Source: Ectobius pallidus
Taxonomy: Eukaryota; Arthropoda; Insecta; Blattodea; Ectobiidae
Direction of reading: 5' to 3'
Assembly (NCBI GenBank): GCA_964059195.1
Contig: CAXKWD010000002.1
Location: 163,872,559 to 163,936,558 of the forward strand
Length of the DNA: 64,000 nucleotides
Part shown: one piece after another, positions 44,225-55,113 of the stretch
Numbering within the stretch: the first letter of the stretch is position 1
Layout of the letters: every line of letters starts with the position of its first letter
Program-made: the position numbers and the translations under genes
The notes under the pieces: model-generated
Seen by the model: only the letters and a program-made list of their open reading frames with translations
What the model was told of the DNA's origin: nothing
Database searches by the model: none

Positions 44225-44568
44225 TTCTCCTTTTAATTAATATCATTCAAGATTAAAAGTGCTTCTTTTACCGGTTTTCTAAAAAAATTACTACCTTATT
44301 TCTACTTTCCTGAGAAAAGTACCTGAGCTCCAAAAAATGTTCTCATACAATTTTCCTTCTCGAGCTAGGATGTTCACAGACATACACAAAAACACACTGA
44401 CACTCTCACACACTGAGACACGCACACAAACATGTTTCCAAAATAGTATTTTTTGATTCGGGAGCCTCAAAACGTGCATTTATGTTAAAAACTAAAGTAG
44501 GAATTTCGGGATCGAATACGACACTTCCTCTACCTATAGTACCTATGACACGGACAGAGGAAGTAAAG
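44225..44568. repeat. Partial copy of the ACTTCCTCT / AGAGGAAGT element
   Basis: AAAGTACCTGAG, GAGCTAGGATGTTCACAGA, a CA-rich run, CATGTTTCCAAAATAGTAT and CCTCTACCTATAGTACCTAT...ACAGAGGAAGT match the right part of 31217-32316. The CA-rich part drives a spurious minus frame (44291-44479). Confidence 0.6.
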
Positions 44569-44794
44569 GAGTAACGTGCGAAAAATGGGACATCTTGTCC
44601 CTCTACCTGAAAAGAGTTTTAATAGGTTTCGCCGCTAAAGACGATCTTCAAATTGGCCGAGGTTAAGGTTTCACTACTGATAATGTTTTATACAATACAA
44701 ATTATATTATACAATAAAATATAAGACAGCTAATTTTAAAAATGAAAAATCATAAACTGTATTTGCATCTTGAAAATATTATTATTATTAAAAA

Positions 44795-44895
44795 AAAATA
44801 GCACCCTGCCTAGGATCGAACCCCAACTTTCTGGATAACTATCCAGCATAACCACTGAGCTACGACACCACGAACCAATAATGTGAATATTTATC
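44795..44895 (-). mobile_element. tRNA-derived SINE
   Basis: On the minus strand GTCGTAGCTCAGTGGTTATG (A box), a perfect CTGGAT/ATCCAG anticodon-arm-like stem and GGGGTTCGATCC (B box) are present, followed by a T/A-rich tail (AATAATAATA on the minus side). It resembles a tRNA head fused to a short body. Confidence 0.57.
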
Positions 44896-44899
44896 ATGT

Positions 44900-45348
44900 G
44901 AAGGTGGCCGATGTCCCACACATAGCAGGATGAATCTTTGTATAAATGAACGATACTTTTTTTTTTGGAAACTATGGGTTCGGAATAATATTACATTACA
45001 TAAATATCGAAAATTACTGAATGGAAGAACAGAAAAATGATTAATTGAGGGATTAGAAGTAGTTTCGAATGTTCAAGGCCGATTACAGCCGAATAATGCC
45101 GATCGGCACCACCTTGTCAGTACAGAACGAAGTCGAGTAGTTCATTTGTCAATCTTTGATACTGGCAACCTAACTTGTAGAATGGCAAGTGCAAACTTAC
45201 GACGGCCCAGGTATATGTTTACAAAACTTGAATTCATGTCCGAGGCCTAATCATGACAGAACTTCTTTCTAGGATAAGCATGTAAAGTTATACAGCCATA
45301 AACTACAGAGTAAATAAATAAAAAAGTTTAAATAATGGTAAAATTAGA
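44900..45348. other. No feature recognised
   Basis: No supported gene, TIR or satellite. Confidence 0.35.
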
Positions 45349-45351
45349 ATG

Positions 45352-45819
45352 CAGTGAACTCTCGATAAACCGGACTAAAGTGGGCGGGGGTCTATCCGAA
45401 TTATGAAATGTCCGGCTTATGGAGAGTAATTTAGGAAATGGTATTTGAATAATGAAATTTTGTGTTTAAGCTGCAATAACAAAACGTATGAGGCAGAACA
45501 TAATATTAACACTTACAATTGGAACAAAAAAGAATAACACTTCAGTTCTATATTGAAATTTCTAGTCATAGCCTGAAACGCACACCGTTACAATAGTAGG
45601 CTACAATATTATGATTGACGTGGCACTGTGAGCATATTTTTCTGAAGATTTAGGCCGAAAGAAACTGTAAATATTGTTCTGTTGCTTTTGAATAATTACT
45701 TCTCTTGCAGTTCTGAAGTGGCCGTGGAATGGCTGTAGATCTGGGTCTGGATCGCCAAGAATCTGTCCGAGTTATCCGAATTCCGGCATACTGAGGTCCG
45801 AATTATCGAGAGTTCACTG
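45352..45819. mobile_element. Tigger/pogo-type MITE
   Basis: CAGTGAACTCTCGATAAACC and ...AATTATCGAGAGTTCACTG are inverted. The right end is followed by TA (45820-45821), while the left flank is altered to TG. Inner CCGGACT and TCCGAATT words are typical of pogo/Tigger ends. No gene inside. Confidence 0.72.
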
Positions 45820-46029
45820 TATATGAAATACTTGTAAGAGAAAAAGATTCTGAATTTCTAAAAATCCCTTTTCCAAGATACTGCCCCCTTTTCTTTATGT
45901 TTCAGGTAACTCACAACTGGTTCTCGATACGCTGACGTGTGCTGCCAAGCGTGATAGGATGGTTCAATAGTACGAAGTACAAAACCCATAGTTAATAAGG
46001 CGTGATAATAATAATAAAATTAAATTGTA

Positions 46030-46220
46030 AACCCAATACTATAGCATTTGTGTATAACTAATCATTAATATTGGCTTTGTATCTTTATCTTGTATTGAAT
46101 TTAATGTGTAAATATGTATTATATGTAATTAATTGTAAATATTTGGACGCATCCTATAACATGTACATGTTTAAAAGGACTAAATAAATTCTAATTCTAA
46201 TTCTAATTCTAATTCTAAGG
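46030..46220 (+). mobile_element. Retroelement 3' end with (TTCTAA)n tail
   Basis: The block ends GACTAAATAAATTCTAATTC and further TTCTAA units, only a few bases from the Orai donor at 46227. Its tail resembles the insertion at 24085-24174. No coding part remains. Confidence 0.5.
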
Positions 46221-46227
46221 AACATAC

Positions 46228-46365
46228 CATGGCAAACCCTGAAAGAAGTTCTGACGTTGTAGCAGTGGCTTTCAGCTTAGCTCTGCTCATGTGCAGTCTC
46301 CGCCAGGACAGTCCTTCCGCTGTCATTGCACCCTCTTCATCCAAACTGGAGTCTTCGCCATTGCG
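46228..46365 (-). CDS. Orai: Orai calcium channel, penultimate exon (cytosolic N-helix and TM1 start)
   Basis: A 138-nt phase-0 exon sits between an AG acceptor (46367-46366) and a GT donor (46227-46226). It encodes [18 protein letters not shown], then [14 protein letters not shown], then [13 protein letters not shown], and joins in frame to VAMVELQI of the 19310-19795 exon. SWR.L.LSRAKLKA and LLSGFAM are Orai signatures lining the cytosolic pore. Relative to human ORAI1 the position of R91 is Thr and A94 is Glu. The upstream N-terminal exon was not identified. A retroelement tail ends only a few bases from the donor. Confidence 0.93.
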
Positions 46366-46599
46366 CTAAAAGAACATATTATACCCGTAAAATCACATAC
46401 TTAATGGAGTCATCAAAGCTACACAAAAATTGAATTACATTACTTATAAATATTCAACTCCAATATAGTATTTCTATTTTACAACTCTAACATATGAGGA
46501 GATATAAAAAAACAGCAGGGACTCATAAGGAGAAGGTGTGGTGAAACATGAAGTAAAACAATGAAAAACTATTCTAAAAATCTGGATTAAGAAGCTCCC

Positions 46600-47103
46600 T
46601 TCTTGGTTAATATGGGAGTGCCTCAGATGGCTATTTTACGGCTAGTCTTTTTTTGACTGCTGCAAATGACTTAGCATATAACCCGAATACCTCATGTTTC
46701 ATGTATGCCGATGATACTGTGGTTTTTTAAGAAGTCTTGATGATCCTATACCCAGTCTGCCTGCATGGTTCAGCTCGAATGGTTTCTTGTTTAATAAAAA
46801 CAAAACTTCCTCAATGCTGTTTCTGTAAAGCCAATGTTATGTATTACTTCTTATATTGCTGAAAATGCTATATTTCTTGGTATTAAACTATATTATCTAC
46901 TCAAATGGGATTCACATTTTGATTTTCCAATGGAAAAATTATTTTATTACATCAACTTAGTCTCTGCTTACTAACTTCATACACGAGGTCTGTTTATTTA
47001 GCTTTTTTTCATGAGACATGAGATATCGATTATGAATTTGGGGGAGTTCAAGTAGAGTAGGAGATATCCTGATATTGCAAAAGAAAATTTTTTAGAATCA
47101 TTA
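46600..47103 (+). pseudogene. LINE RT fragment
   Basis: GVPQ(M)AILR...FMYADDTVVF (catalytic YADD visible at 46700-46720), then WFSSNGFLFNKNKTSSMLF. After more breaks come MRYRLWIWG-like and SSSRVGDILILQKKIFRII, a CR1/Jockey-type thumb, ending where the mariner inserted. Confidence 0.6.
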
Positions 47104-47821
47104 TACGTGTTTTTTAAGTAAGTACCGTTTTGGAATTAAAAAAAGACGTGCAAAGATATCGCAATAATTTTATTTTTACATGAAAGCCTGTACCTTAATC
47201 TACTTTTCTACATAATTTCCGTGAATATTGAGGCACTTGTCATAACGTGGCACCAGTTTTTGAATACCCTCCTCATAAAATTCTGCCGCCTGACAATTTC
47301 CGGTAATTCAAGTTCTCGGTCACAATGCGATACAAAACACTACGAGAATATTGAGGAAACCAGTCGCACATTGATGAAATTGTAAAGCGTCTGTTTTCTC
47401 TCACCTTTTCTTCCACTTTCTGCACCAAATCTTCATTAAAGACCGAAGGACGCCCACTCCGTTCTTCATCATGCACATTTGTGCGGCCATCTTTAAATGC
47501 TCTCACCCATTTCCTTACCATTCCATCACTCATAATGTTTTGTCCGTAAACTTCACAGATCTCACGATGAATATCGATCGGTTTTACGCCTTTAGCACTA
47601 AGAAATCGTATAACAGCCCGTACTTCACAATCGGCGGGACTCACGATTGTCGGAGGCATCTTAAACACTCAGTAAACAACGTATACAATGAAGAATCAGA
47701 CTGTAATGGCGTCAGTGCGTAGACAAGAGATGTAGGTAACCATAAAAATAAAATTATTGCGATATCTTTGCACGTCTTTTTTAAATTCCAAAACGGTACT
47801 TACTTAAAAAAACACGCCTCG
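47104..47821 (-). mobile_element. Mariner element, internally deleted, with ~70-bp TIRs
   Basis: Inverted repeats include CGTGTTTTTTAAGTAAGTAC and AAGACGTGCAAAGATATCGC, at 47106-47180 and 47738-47819, bounded by TA (47102-47103 and 47822-47823). The left end lacks a few bases present on the right (AGGC). It separates a plus-strand LINE relic from a minus-strand one. Confidence 0.85.
47195..47668 (-). pseudogene. Mariner transposase remnant (HTH_48 N-terminus joined to C-terminus)
   Basis: MPPTIVSPADCEVRAVIRFL, KPIDIHREICEVYGQNIMSD, GMVRKWVRAFKDGRTNVHDE, ERSGRPS and FTISSMCDWFPQYSRSVLYR form the two HTH motifs of mariner transposase. The frame then jumps to a C-terminal FYEEGIQKLVPRYDKCLNIH-like end. 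All three catalytic Asp residues are in the deleted part. It could still bind DNA if expressed. Confidence 0.87.
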
Positions 47822-47824
47822 TAG

Positions 47825-49000
47825 AATGCCCCTCTCTTTGTTGAGAATGATTTTTAACATGTAAACCTTTATTTATTAAATCTCTTAATAACATGTTCAT
47901 ACCAACAGTCAGTAACTTAGCATCTAATTCATTACAAATTTCCCTATATATAATGCAGTCATCCACAAACAATCTGATAGAAGATTGGATCGATTTTGGT
48001 AAGTAATACAAATAGTAATAATATAATATGTATAATATATGTATGTAATATAATATATAGTAATAATATAAAGAGTAGTGGACCGAGTACGCTTCCTTGG
48101 GGTATTCCAGACGTAACTGCAATCTCACGGGACAATATGTCATTAACACGCACTCTCTGGGTTCTGTTATATATGAATTCCTTAATGCAACCTACTACGC
48201 GCTTATCAATTCCCATTTCAGCAAGTTTGAGCATTAAAATGTCGTGAGGTACTGTATCAAAGGCCTTTTGGAAGTCAATTATAATACCATCAACCTGTCC
48301 TCCTTTATCTATAATATCAGTAATTTCCTGATATAGACTTCACATCTGTGACTCGCAGGAATAGCCCTTCCTAAAACCACGTTGCCTTGCATAAAACAAA
48401 TTATATTTATTACAAAATCGTTATATGTTCAATGAGTCGCTCCATATGCTTACGCACTATAGACGTTAAGCTTATCGGTCTATAGTTTCCAGGATCAGTT
48501 CTATTACCTGCTTTATAGATAGGAATTATTATAGTTTTTTTTCCTGTCCGATGGAATGTCACTGTTATTAAGTGAAACATTGAGAAACACCCTGAGATAA
48601 GGGACAATTCCGGGGTGCGCGGGCAAAGAGAGTTAAGTCCACTTTCTTGTTAGTGAGAATTAGAGTGACTTGACAGACTATACCAGCCCAACATAGCTTT
48701 AGAGATGGATAAACCCATGAGGCACACATCCATAACTACCGTACAATTTTGAATATGACTTATTGGACTTAACACAAATGTAGAGAACATTTTTATCTAT
48801 AACTCTATGGACATATCTCAATTTTTTTTAGGATGGTGGACTTAACTGCCTTTGCCCGCGCACCCCGGAATTTTTTCTTGTCCTAATTTAATGATGTCGC
48901 CTGATATCTCATCTGGTCCTATAGATTTCCCCTTATGCATATTACATACATTTGCGAGAATTAAAGTATTTTATTATCAATATTTTTTAAAATAGATCCA
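47825..49000 (-). pseudogene. LINE RT fragment (CR1/Jockey-like)
   Basis: Minus strand from 49000: KGKSIGPDEISGDIIKLGQE, then past a MITE GNRTDPGNYRPISLTSIVRK (48607-48410) and MGIDKRVVGCIKEFIYNRTQ...SGIPQGSVLGPLLFI (48234-48070). A TAATA microsatellite expansion follows, then LPKSIQSSIRLFVDDCIIYR (48000-47930). The catalytic pair reads FVDD. Truncated by the mariner at 47823. Confidence 0.7.
48610..48868. mobile_element. 259-bp MITE with ~38-bp TIRs and AATT duplication
   Basis: CCGGGGTGCGCGGGCAAAG, then AGTTAAGTCCAC, is mirrored at the right end with two changes. AATT lies at both sides (48606-48609, 48869-48872), and the interrupted LINE frame resumes after removal. The G/C-rich ends contrast with the AT-rich middle. 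Superfamily unknown. Confidence 0.87.
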
Positions 49001-49973
49001 TTACAGTGTCATAGTCCCATTACAATGAATGTAATACTACATGCTTTTCCCTCTATTATAAACTCTTATTACGATCTCATTGTTTTTCTCTCTTTTTTAC
49101 TAAGGCTTTTGGCTAATTATCTCAATTTGGGTGGCTTAATCTCTACATTTTGTGTAACAACTTATCTAATCCACATCTGTTTTTTCTTGTATTGTCTCTA
49201 GATTTATGGCATTTAAGAAGTCTATGAAACTTTTAGTATGTTCAAGCATTAGTTTAGTTTTTATAAAAGTCCATTTTTCTTTTTTGCTTAGCATATATAA
49301 GATAAACTTTGATATCTCAGTTTCTAGTTTTAAACACTCAAATAGAACGTAGTCCACTGTTTGCACTTCGGCTCCACACGAGCAGGAAGGATTGCCTTTT
49401 ATTTTGAACCTGTAATAATAATAACCTAGTTTGCCATGACCGGTATATTTAATTCCAGTCTAACTTTCACAGAGGGGAAAAAGGATTTTGTCACTGCACC
49501 TTTTGTAGACTGGATCCATTCACTTTCCCAATTTGAGACACTTTCCACTCGAAACTCCTGTAGAATGACACTGGCCGGTATCCTACTGTAGCTCATTGGT
49601 AATTCATCGTTACTAATCGCTTGCTTAGCTAAGCAATCAGAGTGTTCATTTCCCTCATTCCCGACGTGCGCTTTGACCCATGTGAAATGAAGGCTCCAAC
49701 TTAGCTCCAACTTCCTGATCTGTTGTCTGATTCTTTCTATTAGGTGGAGGTGGTTGTTGGAATTCCGTAAAGATTCAACAGTAATTCTGCAGTCAGTGTG
49801 GATTGATGCGTTTTTTTTGAGTTGACTGTATTTCTTGATGCGATTATAGTTGTTTCAGAATAGCAAACTGCTCGGCTTGATTGTTGGAGCATTTCTCATG
49901 TAGTCTGTATTGTAGTTGATATGTGATTTCATGGTCTAAATATATTGCGATACCTGACTCCACTCCTGAGTCC

Positions 49974-51035
49974 GTTTGGGAAAATCACAAGGGACTTCTT
50001 CCCAAACGTCCAAAGCAGACTCAAAATGATCTGGATCAAACCCGACCACTATGTTACGCAAATCCTAACAGGTCACGGGAACTTTGCTGCCAATCTCATA
50101 CGCTTCAATCTTGCCGAAGATGATCTTTGTGCATGTGAAGACAGCGAGCAGGATACCATGTACCACATGCTCTACACCTGCCCCCGGTACACAGACGCCA
50201 GACTACTTTTACACGAAGCTGCTAGAAATGCAAACGAAGTCTGGGCACCTGATCTCAGGTTCTGGACTCTAAAAAATTCCTTCCCAGCGCTAAAAGCCTT
50301 CGCCAAGCAAGCGCTCCTCGAGAAACAAGACGAAGACGGAAATTAAACACCATGTGAAGGGCAAGCCCCATTGGGCAAACCCTCCACCCAGCCCGAGCAG
50401 GGTTTTAGAGAGGTTTCCCCTGCTCACAGGCAAATGCCGGGCTGGACCAAAATCCCCTCACACAATAACACAGCACAACAACTTAGATCCTAACATAACA
50501 CACGCAGCACACTACCCAACACAGCACTAAAAGCCGATCAGCGCAAGGCAAACACTAACTCAAAATAAAGACACTTGTACAAGCACACAGCCCAAAACGA
50601 CATAACCTCAATCATCCCACATGGATGCACACAAGGGCACTATAGGAACACACAGCACAAATGGTCACCAAAATTTGGTTTGACCGGAGTTTTTGGCTTC
50701 ATTGGTAGGCACTCCGGGGGAAAGGGTGGGCACACAAAAAAAAAAAAAAAAGTACTATTTTATCATAACACAGCACAACAACTTAGATCCTAACATAAAC
50801 ACACGCAGCACACTACCCAACACAGCACTAAAAGCCGATCAGCGCAAGGCAAACACTAACTCAAAATAAAGACACTTGTACAAGCACACAGCCCAAAACG
50901 ACATAACCTCAATCATCCCACATGGATGCACACAAGGGCACTATAGGAACACACAGCACAAATGGTCACCAAAATTTGGTTTGACCGGAGTTTTTGGCTT
51001 CATTGCTAGGCACTCCGGGGGAAAGGGTGGGCACA

Positions 51036-51116
<81 letters not shown>
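49974..51116 (+). mobile_element. Young 5'-truncated LINE with long poly(A), nested
   Basis: ACTCCTGAGTCC is duplicated at 49962-49973 and 51117-51128 and the host RNase H frame resumes across it. The insert carries ORF2's end (49945-50346: VTQILTGHGNFAANLIRFNL, then LCACEDSEQDTMYHMLYTCP, an HCCH-like C-terminal motif) and a duplicated 3' UTR ending in about 80 A residues. An intact 12-bp duplication and a near-pure A tract indicate a recent insertion. Confidence 0.9.
50464..51060 (+). repeat. Tandem duplication of LINE 3' UTR, each unit ending in poly(A)
   Basis: Unit 1 (about 50464-50751) and unit 2 (about 50766-51116) are nearly identical from CATAACACAGCACAACAACT to GGAAAGGGTGGGCACACA, differing by one or two bases, each followed by an A run (about 15 and about 80). 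AATAAA at about 50563 and 50864. The poly-F and poly-K frames are artefacts. Confidence 0.9.
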
Positions 51117-51120
<4 letters not shown>

Positions 51121-51889
51121 CTGAGTCCTCCTTGCTCCCATCTGTGTAGATGCTGACTTTGTAATTCCAACCATCCTGCTTTTCCTTAATCTCTACTACT
51201 TCTGCTGGATGCGGCCATAGGGTGTAGGGTGTAACTGCGTCCACAATTTTTTCCCTCTCAATTCAGCTCCTTTTTGATTTTAGACATTTTAACCATCTGC
51301 TGTAGTTCTATGAGGATAAGCTGGTTTTTCGTCAGAATGCACAATGCATCCGTAGACATCGTTCAATAAGCCTTACCTATTTTCGTTGTAGCTTGACAAT
51401 GTTGAATTGTTTCCTAATGGCGTCTTCCCATACTGATGCCCCGTAGAACAACAGTGGCAGAATGGCTCCTTTATATATGATCCTCATCACATCGCTATTT
51501 AGGCCCCAAGTTACTCTGGCCAATCTGGAAAACGCATGGATTAATTTTGTAGATTTCTGGGTGACGTGTTCCACATGTTGAGTAAAACTGAATTTCCTGT
51601 CAATTAATATACCCAGGTATTATATTGTTTCTTCCTGGTTTAACTTCCTATTATTTAGGTAGATGTTGATTTCTCGTAGTACTTGCGGTTTCCTCCGTGT
51701 TATGATTAGCCTCTTAGATTTCTGATCATTGAATTTTACTTTATTTTCTTTTACTGCCAGTAATAAATCGTCAGCAAATGCAATGACCTTCGTATTTATT
51801 TTCAATACGTCGTGACATCTTTCGGCTAATTTGTTAGAAGTGTGTTGTTAGTGTGTGGTGTTGTTGACCTAATACTGTAGCATAAGTTT

Positions 51890-52340
51890 GACTCAACTGT
51901 TCTGCTTTTTCTGAAATATCTGTTATAATATCACCTTACTCACCTTTTAACATCTGTATGTCGACTTAATTTTTTCTTAGCCTTCTTACGTATTTATAGA
52001 AACTGTCTGGGTTTGTGGACAGCAGAAGATTTGATAAATATGCATTTTGAACATCCTGTTTCTCTTTAATCAATTGTTTTTTTTAATTTTTTTGTACTTA
52101 TTTTGGAATGATTCTCCTAATTTCTTTTAATTATATGCTGTTCTAGCTTTACTCTTCAGTTTTAGGATTAGGTCATTATAGGGCAGTACTCCGGATCTCG
52201 GTTTCGCTTTAGTTTAGTTTTTGGAACGAATGTGTTAAGCCATTCCTGTAAGCCATGTGTTAAGACATGCCTTAAAATTTTGACACATTTTGTCTATATT
52301 AGAACCCTGTCCAGCTCACTGTGGAAATTCATTTTGTAGA
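51890..52340 (-). pseudogene. LINE linker between endonuclease and RT (weak)
   Basis: On the minus strand LIKEKQDVQNAYLSNLLLST, NPDSFYKYVRRLRKN and DIITDISEKAEQL can be read with frame changes, a typical EN-RT linker. It may be the upstream part of 49140-51835 or a different copy. Confidence 0.35.
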
Positions 52341-52429
52341 TTGTTTTGGATAAGAATTCTTGACATTTCTGTAGCATTACAAATATTTCACACTTTAGTT
52401 TATGATAAAATAAACATATGATTCTCTTG

Positions 52430-54245
52430 TAATTTATGTGGGTTTCTGGTTAAGCTTTATATAGTTATGCATTAACAACTAGACCTTGTAACAGTTTGGA
52501 TATTTAAGCCTTATGCATGGATGTCCGCAGAAATTTTGTCAAGGGGGGGGGCAAATGAACAAATTACCGCCACCACCACCATCACTAAGCTACTTTTACA
52601 ACCACTATTGTTATTATTACTACTATTATTATTGTTATTATTTTATTATTGTTTCTTTTATTACATTCCACATAATTGATTTACCATAGTCGTACTTATG
52701 GCTATGGATACAAAGAAAAATCTGATGTAATACACTCACATGAAATTTTCTACCCCCTTACAGTTTCACAGGGGCTATTCAAATAAAATGCGATCCTTCC
52801 ATTGTCTTATCTTATTACAATGGCTAGAAATGATTGCAAGTTTAGTGGAAGTGATTATTCCTACATGCTCAAATCTAAGCTACTGAGTAGTTAAAACTCA
52901 TTTTTGTCTAAACAACTCCAACTACAGTATGTGGAAACTTAAGTCTCATTTCACATTAGTTGCTTATAGCCATATAGTTCAGAGATTTATGTGTAAACAG
53001 AATTTCCAGGGAGGGGTAGCGGCCCTACCCTGCCCCCCTTCTGGATGGCCATGGCCTTATTTACTGAGTTGATAAAAAATCTCATTTGAGAACAGTGTTT
53101 TATTGATATGTCAAACCTTATAGACAGTTATGCATAGACAATTAGCCATTTTTGTACAAGTTTTACATTTCCGCCTTATGTACCAACTTGATACAAAAAA
53201 ATTTCATTTGAGGACATTAATTTATTCTTAGGTTAAGCCTTATAGATAACTATGCATTAACAATTAGACCTTATGTACCCGTGTTGACATTTATGTCTTA
53301 AGTAACGACTTGATACAAAATTTGATTTGCAGAAAAGGCCTTATAGACAATTTGTGCAGACAGTTATGCGTTGACAATTTTTCCTTTGTACCAGTTTTGT
53401 CATTTATGTCTTATGTATAGACTTTATAAAACATTTCATTTGAGGAGAGTATTGTTAGGTTAAGCCTCATAGACAGTTATGCATTGATAATTATGCCTTT
53501 GTAACAGTTTTAGCATTTAAGCCTTATGCACCGAATTGATACAAACATCTCATTTGAGGGCAGTATTTTATTGTTATGTTAAGCCTTATAGACATTTCTG
53601 ACATATGCACCGACTTGATAAAAAAATAAGACTGGAGAACAGTATTTTATTGCAGTGTTAAGCTTATACACAGTTATGCATTGGCAATTAGACCTTTTAT
53701 ACACGTTTTGACATTTATCCATTATGTACCTACTTGATGCAAAAAAACACATTTGAGGAGGGTATTTATTGTTAAGTTACATAGACAATTTGGCCTTTTG
53801 TACTAATATTGACATTTAAGCCTTATATACCTACTTGATACATACCGGTAAGTATTATTTGAGCACAGTATTTTATTATTTGGTTAAGCCTTATATTGCA
53901 TCGACAATACACCATTTTGTACCAGTTTTGACATTTAAGCCTTTTGTACCGACTTGATACAAAATACCATTTGAGGACAGTATTTTATTGTTAAGTTAAG
54001 CTCAATAGACTGTTATGCATTGACATTCAGGCCGTTTGTATAAGTTGAGACATTTAAGCCCTATATAACGACTTGATACATAACTCTCATTTGAAGACAA
54101 TATTTTATTGTTAGGTTAATCCTAATAGTCTGTTATGCAAAGGCATTTGGACCATTTGCACCATATTTGATTATTAGGCTTTTTGTACCGACTTTATACA
54201 TAAATCTCGTTTGAAGACAGTATTTTATTGTTGGGTTTCCCCTAG
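52430..54245. repeat. Satellite family A, tract 1 (~120-bp units)
   Basis: About a dozen diverged units share GGTTAAGCCTTATAGACAGT, TATGCATTGACAATTAGACC, TTTTGTACCAGTTTTGACAT, TTAAGCCTTATGTACCGACT, TGATACAAAAATCTCATTTG and AGGACAGTATTTTATTGTT. A hAT MITE interrupts it at 52516-53053. A second tract begins at 57480 after the Jockey element. No coding frame. Confidence 0.78.
52516..53053. mobile_element. hAT-type MITE inside the satellite
   Basis: Ends CATGGATGTCCGCAGAA and ...TTCTGGATGGCCATG are imperfect inverted repeats. GCCTTATG (52508-52515) and GCCTTATT (53054-53061) flank it, 7 of 8 matching, and these are satellite words. C/G runs (GGGGGGGGG near 52545; CCCTGCCCCCC near 53033) sit inside both ends. 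Confidence 0.65.
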
Positions 54246-54246
54246 G

Positions 54247-54400
54247 TTCGACCTACTTCTGGACATAAAATAGCCCTACTCCTGAACATAATATTGGCCC
54301 TACTCCTGGGCATGATATTGACCTTACTCCTACTAGATATAGTATTGGCCCTACTCCCGGGATTAATATAAGCCCTATTCATGGACATAATATTGGTGGA
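54247..54400 (+). repeat. ~28-bp minisatellite
   Basis: Six diverged units of CCCTACTCCTGGACATAATATTGG type, between the satellite and the Jockey element. Confidence 0.8.
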
Positions 54401-54807
54401 AGGATCTAGTGGGCTTTGAAAAACAGTGAAGCTGAACTATTGAAGTTCTTCATTATATTAGTTAATTTTCATCACTACGAGTTTAGTAGTGTTGTTAAGT
54501 GTTCATATAGTTTTGTTTTATTCAAATATATAGTGACATTAGTGTTATACGAGAGTTTATAATTAGAGTTCACTGATATAATTTAATTTTCACATTGCCT
54601 TCATAACCTCATCATGGATGAAAAACTAGATGACAACAATCACCAAAAAGAAGATAAGAAACTGAAAAGTGTTTATTTATTTCTCCGAATCCTTTCAAGC
54701 CATTATCAAACTTATCAAATGGTGATGATAATACAGAAGCTAAGGATCAAAATAATAGTTCTGCTCAGAAACCTACAAAACTACCTCCAATCTATGTAAA
54801 TAATGTA

Positions 54808-55113
54808 AAGTAAAGTAAAGTATTCCCTATTTCAGGCCATGAAGGCCCAGAGGGTTCCAGGAGGTTGAGGCTCCCAGATTTTTAGACATCGGCACATGAA
54901 GGTGGTAAGGTTGTCAGCCTTACGCACCGGCCGCCTTTACCCCCAGGATTGCTCCTGGTACTCATTTCTGTTAGAGGCTGAGTCGACCCCAGGGCCATAG
55001 TGCCACCAGAAGGATTAGGCCAATTGAAAAATCTCAACGACCTCATCGGGAATCGAACCCGCGACCTTCCGGTTTGTAGCGCAGCGCCTCAACCACTACG
55101 CTACGGCGTACCC
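54808..55113 (-). mobile_element. tRNA-derived SINE with TSD (copy 1)
   Basis: CTATGTAAATAATGTA is duplicated at 54792-54807 and 55114-55129. On the minus strand the head reads GGTACGCCGTAGCGTAGTGG (A box) and GGTCGCGGGTTCGATTCCCG (B box). The tail is an (ACTTT)n run at the low-coordinate end. 306 bp. The ORF1 frame of the Jockey element continues across it. Confidence 0.92.

Larger units (their letters stand above)
19796..46227 (-). other. Orai intron (~26.4 kb) filled with mobile elements
   Basis: The two Orai exons have canonical GT (46227-46226) and AG (19797-19796) borders and matching phase 0, so everything between is intronic on the minus strand. It contains the nuclease-gene TIR element, several LINEs, the PLE dimer, the P-type element, MITEs and SINEs. 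Confidence 0.87.
49140..51835 (-). mobile_element. LINE with RNase H domain (split by nested LINE)
   Basis: Minus strand: KINTKVIAFADDLLLAVKEN (51805-51740; catalytic FADD), HVTQKSTKLIHAFSRLARVT and GAILPLLFYGASVWEDAIRK (51574-51377), RNase H start KVSIYTDGSKEDSGV (51180-51118). After the nested insertion, ESGIAIYLDHEITYQL (49961 downward), FTWVKAHVGNEGNEHSDCLA (49690-49620), and the C-terminus VQTVDYVLFECLKLE (49366). RNase H after RT is a feature of I/R1/LOA-like LINEs. Stops make it inactive. Confidence 0.75.

Noticed and set aside
50941..51244. Poly-F / poly-K open frames
   Set aside because: They are the LINE poly(A) tail read as protein.
52560..52640. Coding-like CAC/ATT triplet runs
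   Set aside because: Microsatellite inside the hAT MITE.
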